From Scleromitrula shiraiana (lineage: Eukaryota > Ascomycota > Leotiomycetes > Helotiales > Sclerotiniaceae): a stretch of 64,000 nt of DNA. Below the pieces are notes generated by a model. It saw only the letters and a program-made list of their open reading frames with translations. It ran no database searches and was not told where the DNA came from. Shown here in pieces: positions 1 through 12,862 of the stretch. Position numbers and translations under genes: made by a program. Position 1 is the stretch's first letter. Each line of letters starts with the position of its first letter. The DNA lies in assembly GCA_028455995.1 (NCBI GenBank), contig JABELC010000004.1:3470501-3534500 (forward strand). The letters are read 5' to 3'.

Positions 1-860
1 TATTGATGATCGTATTCGTATGCAGCTATCATCATCCTAGGGTTTGGTACCGGCTGGTCTGGAATTCCATATACTGAGTTTGTTCTTCGATCTCGATGTT
101 CAAATCTCTCGTATAAGTGTCGGGATGAAGCTGATGTAGGGGCTTGGACTTCCTGCGACAAAAAGTAACTGCTTGATTGGGGGGCAGGAGTGACAGCATA
201 GTTGTTGTATGCTGGTGATGGAGGAGGAGCTTGGAATGGAGTCGTCACAGGTTGGTAGAAGGCGGACTGGGACAATGGAGGATAGTTCGACCCCGCAGAT
301 CCATGATAACTCACAGGTCGAGTTGGTCCTGAGTATGTTTGCGCATGATTTGGACGAGTCCTCGATGGAAGAGCTGTGGTAGTTGTTGGCTGATTGATGA
401 CAGGAGGAGGACGTGTAACTGGTGTTTGAACCCCATAATGTTCTGGCTTGATATCCGTTTTGATGTTGAGAGAACGGCGATTCTCTTTCACTACCTCCTT
501 CATCTTTTGTGTAGCCGAAGGCAGTGAATTGGTTGAGACAGATTGTCGTCTCGACATTGATGGTCTTCGTTCCTTCTTGACTTCCTTTACTGGTACTTCA
601 GGAGCCAATTCAACTTTGTGTACCGCGCCAGGCGATGATATGTCTGAACCGGCAACTACGGCACCTGTCGAGTATCCCGAGTCACTGTTGGGCGGTGATG
701 TAGGTGAAGTTTTGCTCGAAGGTCGAGAATTGGTGACTTTTGGGCGTTCTTTAACTGTTTCTTTTGTGCTTTTTGTGCTGGCGCTTCTTCTTGTACCTTT
801 GAGGATTCGACCAGTTTCTTCCTCGCAATCCTCTACATACATAGAACGTGGACGACCCAT
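1..860 (-). CDS. Ser/Pro-rich low-complexity protein, 5' part only
   Basis: An open frame runs on the minus strand from the ATG at 860 through the window edge without a stop, giving the first 286 residues. The protein starts MGRPRSMYVEDCEEETGRIL. It continues as a Ser/Thr/Pro/Lys-rich chain with an SPPNSDSGYSTGA stretch, a basic KKERRPSMSRRQS stretch near residue 115, and then a Pro/Tyr/Gln-rich part (YPPLSQSAFYQP, APPPSPAYNN). No folded domain, signal peptide or membrane segment is visible, so the chain looks disordered. Such N-termini are common in fungal transcription regulators whose DNA-binding domain lies C-terminally, but no finger or other domain is inside the window. That role is inference, and I do not recognise the gene. 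Its upstream side is the 10.9 kb gene-poor stretch. The clean frame over 860 bp and the absence of in-frame stops make it a real gene. Confidence 0.8.
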   Translation of the reverse strand, partial: MGRPRSMYVEDCEEETGRILKGTRRSASTKSTKETVKERPKVTNSRPSSKTSPTSPPNSDSGYSTGAVVAGSDISSPGAVHKVELAPEVPVKEVKKERRPSMSRRQSVSTNSLPSATQKMKEVVKENRRSLNIKTDIKPEHYGVQTPVTRPPPVINQPTTTTALPSRTRPNHAQTYSGPTRPVSYHGSAGSNYPPLSQSAFYQPVTTPFQAPPPSPAYNNYAVTPAPQSSSYFLSQEVQAPTSASSRHLYERFEHRDRRTNSVYGIPDQPVPNPRMMIAAYEYDHQ

Positions 861-1400
861 TGTGATGATTTGTGCGACAACAATTTAAAAGAGGTTGTCA
901 ACAACAAATATATTGTTAAATACCAATCCGCCGGGTACGCGGGTAAGGTTGAATGGATGAATGAAGCAGTAGGCCTATAGTACTTGACCTTGCTACTTAA
1001 ATAATAGTAATTGATGTCGCACAATGTGGTGTTGTGTTTGTGTTTGTGTTGTGTGTTGTATGTTGTGTGTTGTGTAAGGATGAGATGAGTGTTCGAAGGT
1101 ATGGAATGGAAAGGAAAGGATAAGCCGGGCTGAGTTATTGACGCTTGGGTTGATGCTTCGGAGGTAAAAATAAAAAAAGAAATAAAAAATATGGGGAGGG
1201 GATTGTGGACTGGAGGGAGGAAGGGGGAGTCTGAGCTTTATTTTCTTTAGTTTCAATCTTCTACCTTACTTTCAACAGTTCAATATCCACTAATAAAAAA
1301 ATAAAATCTGCGACACAATACAGCAAATTGCTGCTATGCGCTCATACAAATTATTCTTTTATTGGTTTGATAGTAAGAGTTGAAAGTATTGTGAGATTAG

Positions 1401-1508
1401 ATTGAATTGAATTGAATTGAATTGAGGGGTTTCCTTTCTCTTCTCTCTCCTCTCTTCTCTCTTCTCTCTTCTCTATTCCTCTCTGTCTTCCTCTCTGTCT
1501 TCCTTTAC
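1401..1508. repeat. (ATTGA)5 followed by a CT-rich tract
   Basis: Five copies of ATTGA (1401-1425) are followed after a few bases by a nearly pure pyrimidine stretch of CTCTT/CTCTGT units to about 1508, and then by A-rich DNA. This is a direct reading. Pyrimidine tracts of this kind are common near fungal promoters, but no gene start is adjacent. Confidence 0.85.
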
Positions 1509-2642
1509 CAGATGAGGTTGGCTGTGAATCTCTGATGAGAGAGAAAAGAAAAAAAAGAAAAAAAAAGAAAAAAAAAAGATTAAACCTTTCTGGTAGGGTT
1601 TATCGATAGTGAGCCGTGGGCGGCAACCTAGGATTAAACCTCGATGCGATGCAGTGGATCAGCAAACCTGCAGCAAAATAAAAGGGCCACAAGGGGAAGA
1701 AGTGGGTGTGAGTGTGGGTTGTGTATGGGTGGTATGGGTGGTATGGGTTGGTATGGGTTGTATGGGTGTGCTCTGCCAAAGCTTTCGAAAGGGGAAATAA
1801 TATTTTGTGATGTGATAAATTCTCTGGAACGAGGAATTTGTTTTGAATTCCTGTATAGTATGGTATTGTATGGTATTAGGGGAAAGTTGGTTGTTAATCA
1901 ACGAAAGGGATTACGTTGATTAAAAATAAATCCTTGACCTTTTTTTTGGTTGCTCTGTTTTGTTCTTGTCTTGTCTTGTCTTGTCTGTTCTGTTCGTAAC
2001 CTTATGGAAAGGGAGAGAGGGTAAAAAAAAAATAATGGAAAGGGTACGAATCAAAATATCCAAATGACCAAATGGAGAATAATGATGACACACGGTACGA
2101 TGCGACTCTTAAACCTGATCAGAGCTGGATGATATTATTATATTTGTATCGTATCGTATCGTATCGTATCCCATGGGAAATACAATACAATGCAATGATA
2201 TGATATGATATGATATAATAATACACACACCAACAGCCAGGCAACGGTAACTTTGGCTTTTTGTGTTCTTCTGGTTCTGTTTCTGTTTCTGTTTCTTTTT
2301 TCTATTTTCCTTCTTTTTCTTTGGATAGAAGAAAAGAATTAGAAAAAAATAATAATAATCTTATGGTAATCCTAATAGGAAATCTTTGATAACTGGGGCA
2401 AAAATGGTAAAAAAAATGCCAAATAGGAATTATTCTGATTGGGAAATCCTCTGGAAAATATCCTTGTCCGGGTGGTATGGAATTTGTATGGCTATATTTG
2501 TACCGATATTGTAATGGATTGTATTATTTGTATTATTATTTGTATTGTGTGGCCTTGATCCTTTGAATCCGATGGAAAATTGTTTTAGTTGTCCAAATGA
2601 AGGGGGTGGTTAAAGTCCTTTCTCCTTTTCCCTTTTCCTTGG

Positions 2643-2682
2643 GTTTGGGTTTTGGTTTTGGTTTTGGTTTTGGTTTTGGGTT
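2643..2682. repeat. (GGTTTT)n microsatellite
   Basis: About five copies of the hexamer GGTTTT with edge variants. It resembles a telomere-like G/T-rich unit but is not TTAGGG and is internal, so no telomeric role is proposed. Confidence 0.85.
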
Positions 2683-3140
2683 ATTCCTGTCCTGTTGGGT
2701 CGCTTTGAAGGTCTCTTTCTTTTCTTAGAGATTAGAAAAAAAAAAAGAAGACGAAACTGTTGCTTGGTCAATAAATAGGTCTCGTCTTTTACTTATAGCT
2801 TTGTACTTTTTATTGAAGAAATCACTACATACGAGGATGTTCTTGTTTCCTGTAATCCTGTAAGTTGATCCTTTAATAACAAGGGTTATCCGGGAGAAGA
2901 TCAAGGAGTTGTTTCGTTCGTTGGTTAAGAGATTTTTGTTAAAAATATGTTCTTCAGCCTAATGAATGGGTGGTCGTAACACAAGATTCAGAACCTTATT
3001 GGGTATCAATGGAAAATTTGTGTGATAAGTAGAAGTGGGATGTATGGATATGGATGTGAATGTAAAAGTTCCGTCGCATAAATCGCATATTTAGGTTATA
3101 TGAATGACTTCTTTTAGTATATAGAAGAAGATACACAATC

Positions 3141-3190
3141 TAGATATGTAGGTATGTATGTAGGTATGTAGGTATGTAGGTAGGTATGTA
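3141..3190. repeat. (TAGGTATG)n imperfect repeat
   Basis: Interleaved GTATGTAG and GGTATGTA units in a degenerate tandem tract. Low-complexity intergenic DNA. Confidence 0.8.
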
Positions 3191-5493
3191 GACAAGGGAG
3201 GTTGAATTCGTTAGAGTCTCAGAAACTTACAATATTAGGTCGAAAATTTATGAAGGAATGAATAGAAATAACTTTGGAATGTTTTGTTTCAATGTTCACG
3301 GGACAAGGAGGGCAGAAATATCATTGATATAATAATAATAATTATAATAATTTGATTTTCATAAAACACGGGAAGGATGGTTTGTTTCGAAGAACAATAG
3401 ATAGATACCTACAGACTTCAAAGTAGGCAAACCAGGCGGAGTAATAAACCGACAATTGTTATTATGATACGTAGATCTAATCGAAAATAAGGCAAAATCT
3501 AGACAAGGGTATTCAAGACCGAGTAGGACATCTCGAAGGAATTTCGAAGTCTATTGCTCTTATTTTGGCATTTCCTTGATCTAGAAGTCCAGTTGTACAA
3601 TTGTGCTAGTAATGGTCAAATCCATTAATCCATCTAGATTCATATTTCCCCTTCTCTTTTCCAAGGTTTTCCCCTACTTCCTTTCCCTTTATTTTTATCG
3701 GTTCGAAAAATCGCCAAAGGTTCCCCCCTTCTTTTTTCTTCCCGCCAATCAGTCAGAATCCGTATAATCATCTACTGATCGCCTACCTTAGGTTATATGT
3801 ACGATGTACGTACCTAAGTATCTAAGTACCGTATTTCGTACTCCTACGGAAGATTTAAATAAAATAATGAGTAACACCTGCAAAAAGAACTAACATATCT
3901 TACATATCTCACCACACATATCGTACATGGTTAACGAGTCACACTGACGACGGCAGTGCTTGCAGAATTTATATACAGTTGCCTTCTTTTGCCTACCTTC
4001 ATGCATTTCATATATATTCTGTCCAATAACCATACTTTACTATTCGTACTAATAAATATGTATCTATGTACCCAGGTACTTCCCTTCCCTTCTTCTTCTT
4101 TTTCCTATTCAGGTTAAATTCATTCATGCTTACGCCTCTTTTTGATAAAATTCGATCTCCTAATTATATAGGCGAGTAATATCATACAGTAAGTACTGTA
4201 TCGAAGAAAAGAAGATAGATGTACGCACGATGTACCGGGCATACGCTCACGCCAATATCGCCCAAATTGCATCCACTCATCCACTCATCCACTTTATGTA
4301 CCTACTTACCGAGTATGTACATCACCGACCGATTATAACTATAATATTCTCTCGACTCTCATACGCCGACCGACCTCGAATCACACAGGTTATTGACTTG
4401 CATACCTAGGTATCCATCCATCCATACCGAACTTTTGAAGGAACAAGTGATTGGCGAATCGAAAAACTCACCGAAAAATTGGATGATGCCTATGGACTAT
4501 TATCATATATACTTACTAATGATTAGATTGATATTGTTGACTCTACAATCCCATAACAATACAGCACCAGTCATAGATAGCATAATAACAAACCATTATT
4601 GGCGATTTTAATCCATGTGGAACAACAAAAGCAGCAATAGAAACGGCATAGAAAAAGCCAATATAACCACCATCAAGCCACCATCCAAGCCATTTTTCAT
4701 GCATCGACAACAATGGTCAAAAAATACAATAACATAATATCTTTTCATTCATTCGTTCATATCATTCCAATCATCTCAATTCTGTTGTGTATACAGTAAA
4801 CAAATCGCTTTATTCCTTCCATCCCTTTCTCTTATTCACGATCGACCGGTATGACTGAACAACAACTCGGCAACGAACCCGATCGGCTTTTTTCTTACAA
4901 CCACCCATTCCATCCACCCACCAACCTCATATACCACCGGTATCATCCTTCTCATTCGATCGTGAACCGTATATGCGAAGGCAGTGGTATGTCCATCCCA
5001 TCCATCGCTATGGTAACTATTCCCCCATACCGAGCAACCAATCCAACCATTTAACTCACAAATACCAATCCAATCCAATGCGATGCGATGCGATGCAATC
5101 ACTCAATCAGAGTATACGCGTTTCAAATCATCACTCACCGACATACCAACATACCAACTCGTCGATGCAAATACAAATGCAAATGCAACCTCAGCCTCTT
5201 TTATTCATTCCTCCCTATTCCTTCCCAGTCTATCTATCTACCGATCTACCGATACCGTACCAGCCGAACCAACATTTATCTCTTGGAATTGAATGAAGAC
5301 ACGCATGGTGTGCATGATGATACTTATGTATGTATGTATATGCAAGTCATAACACTCACTCATGCTTATACTTCAAACCAACAATTATATTCCATTATTC
5401 CCTTTTCTCCGCCTTGTTTGGTGGATTGATTGATAGTCGATTGAAGGTTGATTGAGATGGATATATTATCGTGACTATGACAAATACTTACAT

Positions 5494-5556
5494 ATCCATA
5501 TCCACATCCACATCCATATCCATATCCATATCCATATCGATATCCATATCGATATC
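5494..5556. repeat. (CATATC/CACATC)n repeat
   Basis: About ten hexamer units alternating CATATC, CACATC and GATATC. It generates spurious Ile/Ser- or Met/Asp-rich open frames on both strands, which were rejected as genes. Confidence 0.85.
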
Positions 5557-6040
5557 CCATAAATCATATTCCCTTCCAAATTCCCTCCTCCCCTCTAATT
5601 TCCATCCCCCCAAAAGCCCACCCAGACTAATAAACAACCATAACTCGACCTCGCCATCCCAAACACACAAAACTAATTCTTTCTACTAGTACTAAGCAGA
5701 CGCACCAATCATCCATCCATCCGCATATAAAAAAAGTGAAATTTATGCGTTATATGCAACCTATGTTTTTCCCCTTCTCCCCCTCTTTTCTGTCCTCGGT
5801 TCGGTATTCCGAGGCGAGGCGGAAAAAATTGAATTGAATGGAATTGAATGGAATTGAATTGAATGGAACTAATGGACACATAAAGGAAATGGAAAATGTG
5901 AGACGGATACTTATATAGCAGGTTAGTACAGTTTGGGAGGGGTGACTCGGTATGGTGTTTTGTATGTATGTATGTATGTATGTATATATGTATATACTCA
6001 TGTAGCAAACCGAGATATTGTACGAAGGAAGGAGGGATTG

Positions 6041-6103
<63 letters not shown>
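6041..6103. repeat. (TGAT)15 microsatellite
   Basis: Fifteen to sixteen perfect TGAT units, the longest perfect tetranucleotide tract in the window. Tracts of this length usually vary in copy number between strains. Confidence 0.95.
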
Positions 6104-8148
6104 CTAACTAATTCATTAATAGTAGAATGGAATGACAGGTTACATCCGCAGTTGTATGATGCTGGACTGACTGACTAGTTTGTGTTTGGGTGCGGTGGTT
6201 TTATGATATGATTGATTTATGGGTGATGTTTATGTTAATGGTAATGTAATACCGCACTCTTTCTTTCATTGCGTTAGAGCCATTTTTTTATTTTTTGAGA
6301 GAGAAATCTGTTATAGATATTGTAGTATGTGAAATCACGACGTCAAGGGTTCTCGGTATTGCTATATCATTCATGTTTATAGAGTATATTGATTGATAGC
6401 TCTTCAAATATGTCTATCTATCGATCTATCTATTTTAGTGTTATATAACTATTGTGTCTTTCTATAGCTACTTTTTTCTTACTTTTGTATTATACAACTT
6501 CTACTGTATTCCTTCTCAACCTAATTACACTACAAACTACAAGGCTGAAACAGTTACCCCTCCTCTGCCCCCCTCCCTTTTCCTTCCTCCGATTTACCCA
6601 TCCACTGGCATACCTATATACCTTTCTAATACATACACGAAGTATGAAACATGTATAGAAGGATCCACTATTAAACCAGAGACACTGGTCAACCAGACAG
6701 TCTAATCTAATTAAGCAATAAATCAAGATAAATTTTTATCAATATTCTATAATAATCAAATAATCAAATATTGATCATTATGAAAATCTAGAATTATAAT
6801 ATATAATCATGATATACTAAGACTTATAAATTTTAAATTAATATTTATATATAAAGCCTTTCTTCGATTAGATTAGATTGTCTAATTGCCACTAATATAT
6901 CCGATTCCGTAGTGGATCCTTCTATGCACGTTTTACGTGAAATCTCAAAAAGTAAGAGTCATCAAGTTTTTTTATTGCAAGTCTTGATAGACTCGGAGGA
7001 TGAATGAGTAGGATTTTACCCCACTACACCCTCTTCTTATGATAGAGGATATTGCACTGGATGTGATGTTTGATATGATATTGGATAACTTGAGTGGACT
7101 GATCTTGGATTGGGGGAGGGAGGAGAGTAGGAGGGGAGAGTTCACCGCTTTTTAATGGATATTTGGATTTGGAGGGGTGGGTGATTGTTTAATGGTTTGA
7201 TTGCCAGTGATCTTGATTTTTTGATTTTTGATTTTTTGCGTCGGGATTCGGGTGTTTGTTGGTCTGGATGAATCGAGGAGGAGCTTTCAATCCATATATG
7301 TTAGTTCTATTCTAGACATGCATATGCATATCCATCTATCCACCATCATCACTCCAATATTCCATTCCTTTAGAATATTAGTTAGATCTTTTGTTTCAGT
7401 AGCCTATCCTACTATTTCCTTATTACCTGTCTACCTACCATAAGGCATACCTTCTTTCGCACCAACAATTACAAAGAGGCCTCCAACATCATGAATTATA
7501 CCTAGTCATTGTGCATACATACATCTTGCAGCCTCCCGTCCATACCCCAAGCCTGTATCAATCAGTGCTGTTTTCGAGTCATAATCATCATCTCATTATT
7601 CATCCCAGCATGCATACATACATGAATTTATCTTCCGAATTTCCTATTCCGGCAATACAAGATCTAACGAATCGACTGCCTATTTCTATTCTTTCTTCCC
7701 CACAATTTTTCTTTGACTTCGGTTTTTTAGTTCTTTCCATGTTACACCGAGTTGAGACGAAACTTTATTTCTTCCAATCCCATCCTTTTGACCAACTTCA
7801 ATTTTCCTTACTATTCTTTAGCTTGCTTACTTTAGATGCCAGTCGAGTCACCGATTCCATATTGTTTCCCCGCGCGGAGGGCCACATCATCCATCCATCC
7901 ATCCATCCACATCCCGCCTTAGAAGGCTGCAAGGATTCGGAGATGGATCGGATCACCTTCTTGATTTGGTTATTTGCATTTGCATTTGTGTTTGCATTCA
8001 AATTCATTTGATTTCATTTAGTTGGTGATCTATCGATGAGTATAATTTACTGCTTTCATGTATTTTATTGCTTCATTTGATAGACACTACACACATGTTG
8101 CAGAAAAGATGAGAAGTACTATCACCCGAGAGAAATTATCGAGATGAG

Positions 8149-8165
8149 CACGTGAATTACACGTG
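8149..8165. promoter_or_regulatory. Pair of CACGTG E-boxes
   Basis: Two CACGTG hexamers at 8149-8154 and 8160-8165, 5 bp apart. CACGTG is the core bound by fungal bHLH factors of the Cbf1/Pho4 type. No gene start lies nearby, so function is uncertain. Confidence 0.4.
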
Positions 8166-8960
8166 CGGACACGATGGTGTTTCACGCACAAGATTGTATA
8201 TTGTTCCATGGTGTTCTATTCATCCGATCCGTTTGTGAGTCTGTCTTGTGTTGTACCCAGGCTTGGAGATTGGGTTGTTTGTTTATGACTTCATTTGTCT
8301 TGAAGGGTTGATATGGTATGAGGGTTTGAGATATTGTACTACCTATAATATCTATTTCGATTTATCAGTTCATGAATTTCCTATTTTGTGTTTCTGAAAC
8401 ATATAATCAGTCAATATCTTACAAATAAATGAATCTTCAAGTGAGGCTCTTCATCCATTCTATTCCATTTTTTCTTAACAAGAGCGAGTTATCGCCGATC
8501 ACAACCAGGTATAATCCCAAACTATCGAAAATTTTCAGATGCGATGTGATACAAATCAAAGTTACATAGCGTAGCCTTGCCCGCCGCTAAATCCATACAG
8601 TAGAAAAATTTCTTCGACTCATTCCTTTCCTCCTCGTTTCTGCACACTACTGTACTATCCGATTCCCATAGCTCGAGCATAACATGCATACCTATGTAAG
8701 TACCTAGGTAAGATGCACTGTACTTGTATGTATATGTATGTAATTCGTCATGATCATGGTCATTCGTGATCACACTCCGATATCTTCCATCCCTCCCATC
8801 CCTTTTCTTTTCTTGCTTTGGTTCGCTTTTCTTTTCGTCATGTCATATTATATTCAACAGTACCCAAAAACCCTAAATAAAAAATATCTCCGACCACAAG
8901 ACCCCGGATTTTTTTAGACTTCTTTTCTACTGTATCATTTCACACACCCTATTTACGGAA

Positions 8961-8982
8961 CGTACGTACGTACGTACGTACG
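8961..8982. repeat. (CGTA)5 palindromic microsatellite
   Basis: Five and a half perfect CGTA units. The unit is self-complementary in tandem, so the tract is a 22-bp palindrome able to form a hairpin or cruciform. Confidence 0.9.
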
Positions 8983-11824
8983 CACGATGGATAGATGATA
9001 TCTTCTTCGTTCATTCATTCATTCATGTATGCCCAAAGTTCGGGTGTACCCGCTACTACCTCCCAACCTCCTTCTTTTATTCCCAAGAAAATTCGGCCCA
9101 GCATTCCGAAACTATGATATTCGTCAAGTATTTGGGGGCATTTCTTGGGATCAGATTTTTCCCCCCCCTTCATTTTCTTTGAATTATCGTGCGCGCGCAT
9201 TAGTTTCAAAAGGGAAGGAATGAGGAAGGATTTTCTTGAAAGGAATTATCTTATGGGAATTTGTGATTCCCCCCATCCCCATAAAATATAAAAATTCTTT
9301 TCTAGGGATTGGATGGGAGTGCAGGGAGGGAAGGGGGATTTCTGCCCAACGTCGATAGTTTTATTTTTTTATTTTTTTTTAGTGAGGTGAGATCAATGCG
9401 TGCGTGCGGATGCGTGTGATTCACACGTGGGAAACGTTTTCTTTCGGTCCGTGCTAGTGTGTGTGGCTGGGATGGTAAGTATGCATGTACTTACATGTAC
9501 GGGGAAGAGAAAGAAAGAAAAGATAGGAAAGGAAAGGAAAAGGCGAGAAAGGAGATGTGATGTAGTGCATAGATCAACGAACGGATTAGTTTCGATTAAA
9601 ACATTTATGGATCGATCTTTTTTTCTACTTCCTTTCCTCCCGGAGACTCCTCTCGATTATTCCTGTGGTCTGAGCGTAACGCAGGAGACCAGGAGACTTA
9701 TTGATTCGAAATCCATATTGGCCCCGTCCTGCCCCTCCCCTCTTTATTTCTCCTGTACCTACAGTACTTGCCCCTCCTTCCTATCGGGCTATCCTATGCA
9801 CTGCATTGCGCTGCACCGTACCTAGATAGTATGTCATCACAGTACAGTACAGTACAGTGCAGTAAACGCAGTGCACGAGTTACGCAAGTGCATCTTTCCT
9901 CTTCTCTCTTTCGATCTTCTTCCTCCCCTTTCTTCTTCCTGCGTTCTCCTTTTTTTGTACCGATACTTGGCTTTCGTTGAGACCCGATCAGTTTTTTCCA
10001 CGTTTTTTTGATGCTATGGATGACTTACATATTATGTGATGTGATGTTTATGTATCCACTTCTTTTCTTACCCTTTTTCTTTGTTCTGTCCTTTCTTTTC
10101 AGCTGGTACGGTATTGTGTGTAGTTACATATGGAGTACTGGAATGAATGAATGGATACTATGCGCAGTAGATAATAAATACTTTGGGGCGGGGCGAACGC
10201 AGTACTGTGTTGTGTGGGTGGAGTATTCGGAATGGCATTGGTGGACTGAGCAATGAAGCAACTTATTGATCGTTTCCCCTTATGATTCATCCATCTTGTT
10301 CTATTCTAGATATACATTCCATAGAGTATGCATATGTGCATTGTCATATCTATATCTGTATCTGTATCAGCTAGTAGCTTTGTATTTAATCCGTACACCA
10401 TCTCAATACCATAGCATACCATATCATGAAATATTTAGATAAATCTTATATCATCTCATCTCATCTACTTACCTCATCTATACTCACTTCACTTCTCCCC
10501 TTCCTCTCTTCTCTCTTTCTTACCCTTCTTCCATACATGTTCAACAACATAGAAGAATGAATGAATATTACAAGCGAAAATTCAAGTAAACGTTTGTCAA
10601 TTCTGTTTGCTAACGAGTTATGAGCTCGATTGTCCTTACAAATTAGTTGTAACTTCCAAAAGACCTCTAAGTATTATAGATGAGATGAATCCATCTAGTC
10701 CAATGCACTCACTAGATTAGAATTTGATCTCCTATGTCACTTTTGAGCCTCTTTTCCGGTTTCTTTTCTGCCCTTTTTCATGTTTAGTTTTATGATAAAG
10801 GAAGATGGAGGGGTTAGTGGGAGATGGAAGCGTCGATGGATGAGAGTATATGAAATACTATTGAATACTCTATGTATGTTTCTTGCTATCTTGATTGTAT
10901 TTCTAGTTTTTGTTGGTCTTGGTGTTGTATTGTGTATGATTTGTATGTATGCATAAAAAGAGGAGGATAGGGGGAGTGGAATGTGATTGTGTCGGATTGA
11001 ACACACATAGTAATCGATATTGAAATCTTTCATATAACATTACTTACACTACACTTCCTTTACATTTGTCCATCTTATCTAGAGTTTCGAGTGAGAAGTA
11101 ACGGATGGACAGTTTCTGTTACTGTTCGATTCAAGTAATTATCACTCCCAAGAGGATGGGAAGGATATTTAACATTGTTTCTTTTCTTGGTTCACGTGTA
11201 TATTCTTTGCTGGTATCCACTCCTTGGGGGTTATGTCATCTTGTATGATGGTACATGTGAGGTTGGGATAGGATTATAATAGTATGAGCGACATGATAAT
11301 GAAAGGACTGGCTAGGTTGTGGTAAGCCGATCTCGGCTATGAAGGGCGAAATGTTGGAAAAAAGAGTGAGAGTTATATGAATGATTGCGATGAATCATTA
11401 GTGTAAAGTTGCAACTTGAGATGGAATTGAAGATAGTGTATGACGATGGTGACGAATAGGTGGTTCGTTGGCAGCCGTGGAAAGAGTCTAGGAGGTGGAT
11501 AGCCTTACATTAATTAAGTAATCGACTACGAAAAGGGAATGGGGATTAGAAGAATATTTCTACAATGATGGGAAGTAGAGGGAGGTTAAAAATTAGTTTA
11601 GAATCATATCAATTATGGTGGGTTTGAGATTTTTATATTTAGTTCGAATAGAGATCGTTGCTAGAGGGGGTAGGCAATCTACGTGTGACCAACACTAACG
11701 AGGAGTTTTGAAGTCGATAGTCAATCGAATGTTCAATTCAAATGGAAGCGTGGTGCATTGAAGTGGTATTTGGAATTAAGATTAGGATGTGTGGTCAGGG
11801 TAATAGGTTGAGTCAGGAAATTCA

Positions 11825-12420
11825 GGAAAGCCAGGAAAGACAGAAAAGACCACAAAGCAATCACGATCCCATACTCATTCTAACAGCAATGCCAATCCAA
11901 GTACATCGAGTTCCAGGCGTGCTGCAAGTCCAGCTTCAGTTATTAGCACTAGTTTAGAACCACGACCCAATTATTTCCGGCTCAACTGGAGAGTTAAATG
12001 AAGCTGGACGAACAAACCTCCCCACTTTATCCATAAAGCGGAAACTTCCATGCCCATCGACGACTGCCCCGGGCATCTTAAGTTACAATGTTACAGAATT
12101 AGAAGACCATCTAATCGGTCCCAAGCATCTGATCCAGCACCCAGAGAATCTCTATGCGCCTTGGGTAGTAGTCAACGATGATGCTGGGAACGAAGTCCCC
12201 AGGTTCAAATGTTATATGAAAGACTGCAACTTACCATTGAAGGTAAGTAGAGGTCCTATTTGAAAACATATTAATACGGTATATGCTGAAATGCAAAGAT
12301 CGAAGATAGTTAGACATACAGATGGATCTTTCACATGTGAGGGAACTAAGAGTGGAATAAAGTGTACTCAGAAATGGAAGACTAAGGATTCTAGAAAAGA
12401 TTGGATGGCTGCACGTTAAC
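11825..12420 (+). pseudogene. Frameshifted remnant with Cys pairs
   Basis: Two coding-like frames abut. The first is Ser/Asn-rich (HSNSNANPSTSSSRRAASP). The second, one base out of register from about 11950, reads GELNEAGRTNLPTLSIKRK and continues to EVPRFKCYMKDCNLPLK, ending at a GTAAGT donor at 12241. A phase-compatible acceptor near 12306 leads to a short exon (VRHTDGSFTCEGTKSGIKC) with a stop at about 12420. The paired cysteines suggest a degenerate zinc-binding region. No start codon fits the first frame and a stop separates the two frames, so this is either a pseudogene or a gene with a sequencing indel. I do not recognise the family. Confidence 0.35.
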
Positions 12421-12862
12421 ATTCATTGCTAGAACACGATGTGGTGAGATAGATTACTGGTCTTGGAGAAGAATTAATATTTTGGATATTTTTGTTGTTG
12501 TTGGGGCTTTTGTTCTAATAAGATCAACAATTACAAACTCTATCTATGCATTGGTGCATTAAAACTTTCGCTGACTAATCACTTGCGTTGCTTTCATCAT
12601 GCTTTATTATATATGTATCTTACACAGTCTCCTCAAGTACAATAATCTCTGTATACTCACTGTATAATTTACTTCATTCTCAGAAGCAGGAAGTTAGCTC
12701 GGTCCTCCGACTTCGTCGAGAGAAGTGGTCATATAGCATACAATCTGTTTCCGAAAAAGTTTAGTTTTTTTTCAATCGAAACAATCTCCAATATCCTACT
12801 CATGCAAGTGTCAACCAGTCTAGAATCTACAAGTCCTCACTGCATAACATAGATTCAGGAAA

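Larger units (their letters stand above)
861..11741. other. 10.9 kb gene-poor, microsatellite-dense region
   Basis: No supported gene. All open frames here are short or driven by simple repeats, and none shows a domain or a plausible spliced continuation. The stretch is punctuated every few hundred bases by imperfect 4-6 bp tandem repeats (listed separately), homopolymer A or T tracts, CT-rich tracts, and palindromes such as TACCTAGGTA (4403-4412, 8701-8710). From about 1000 to 3300 the plus strand is rich in G and T. From about 3650 to 5700 it is rich in C and A. It lies upstream of the partial minus-strand gene ending at 860, so it may hold its promoter and a long leader; no TATA box or start site can be assigned. 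Confidence 0.7.

Noticed and set aside
2643..2682. Telomere-like (GGTTTT)n tract
   Set aside because: Not the TTAGGG unit of filamentous fungi, short, and internal among many other microsatellites.
5471..5689. Ile/Ser-repeat frame and its Met/Asp antisense counterpart
   Set aside because: Pure translation of the CATATC hexamer array on both strands.
7511..8011. 166-codon plus-strand open frame
   Set aside because: Ser/His/Phe-rich translation of CATC-type repeats and pyrimidine tracts, with no domain, poor start context and no splice partner.
9400..9825. 141-codon plus-strand open frame
   Set aside because: Crosses several low-complexity tracts (GAAAGG, GTAC repeats); the translation lacks any ordered region or family resemblance.
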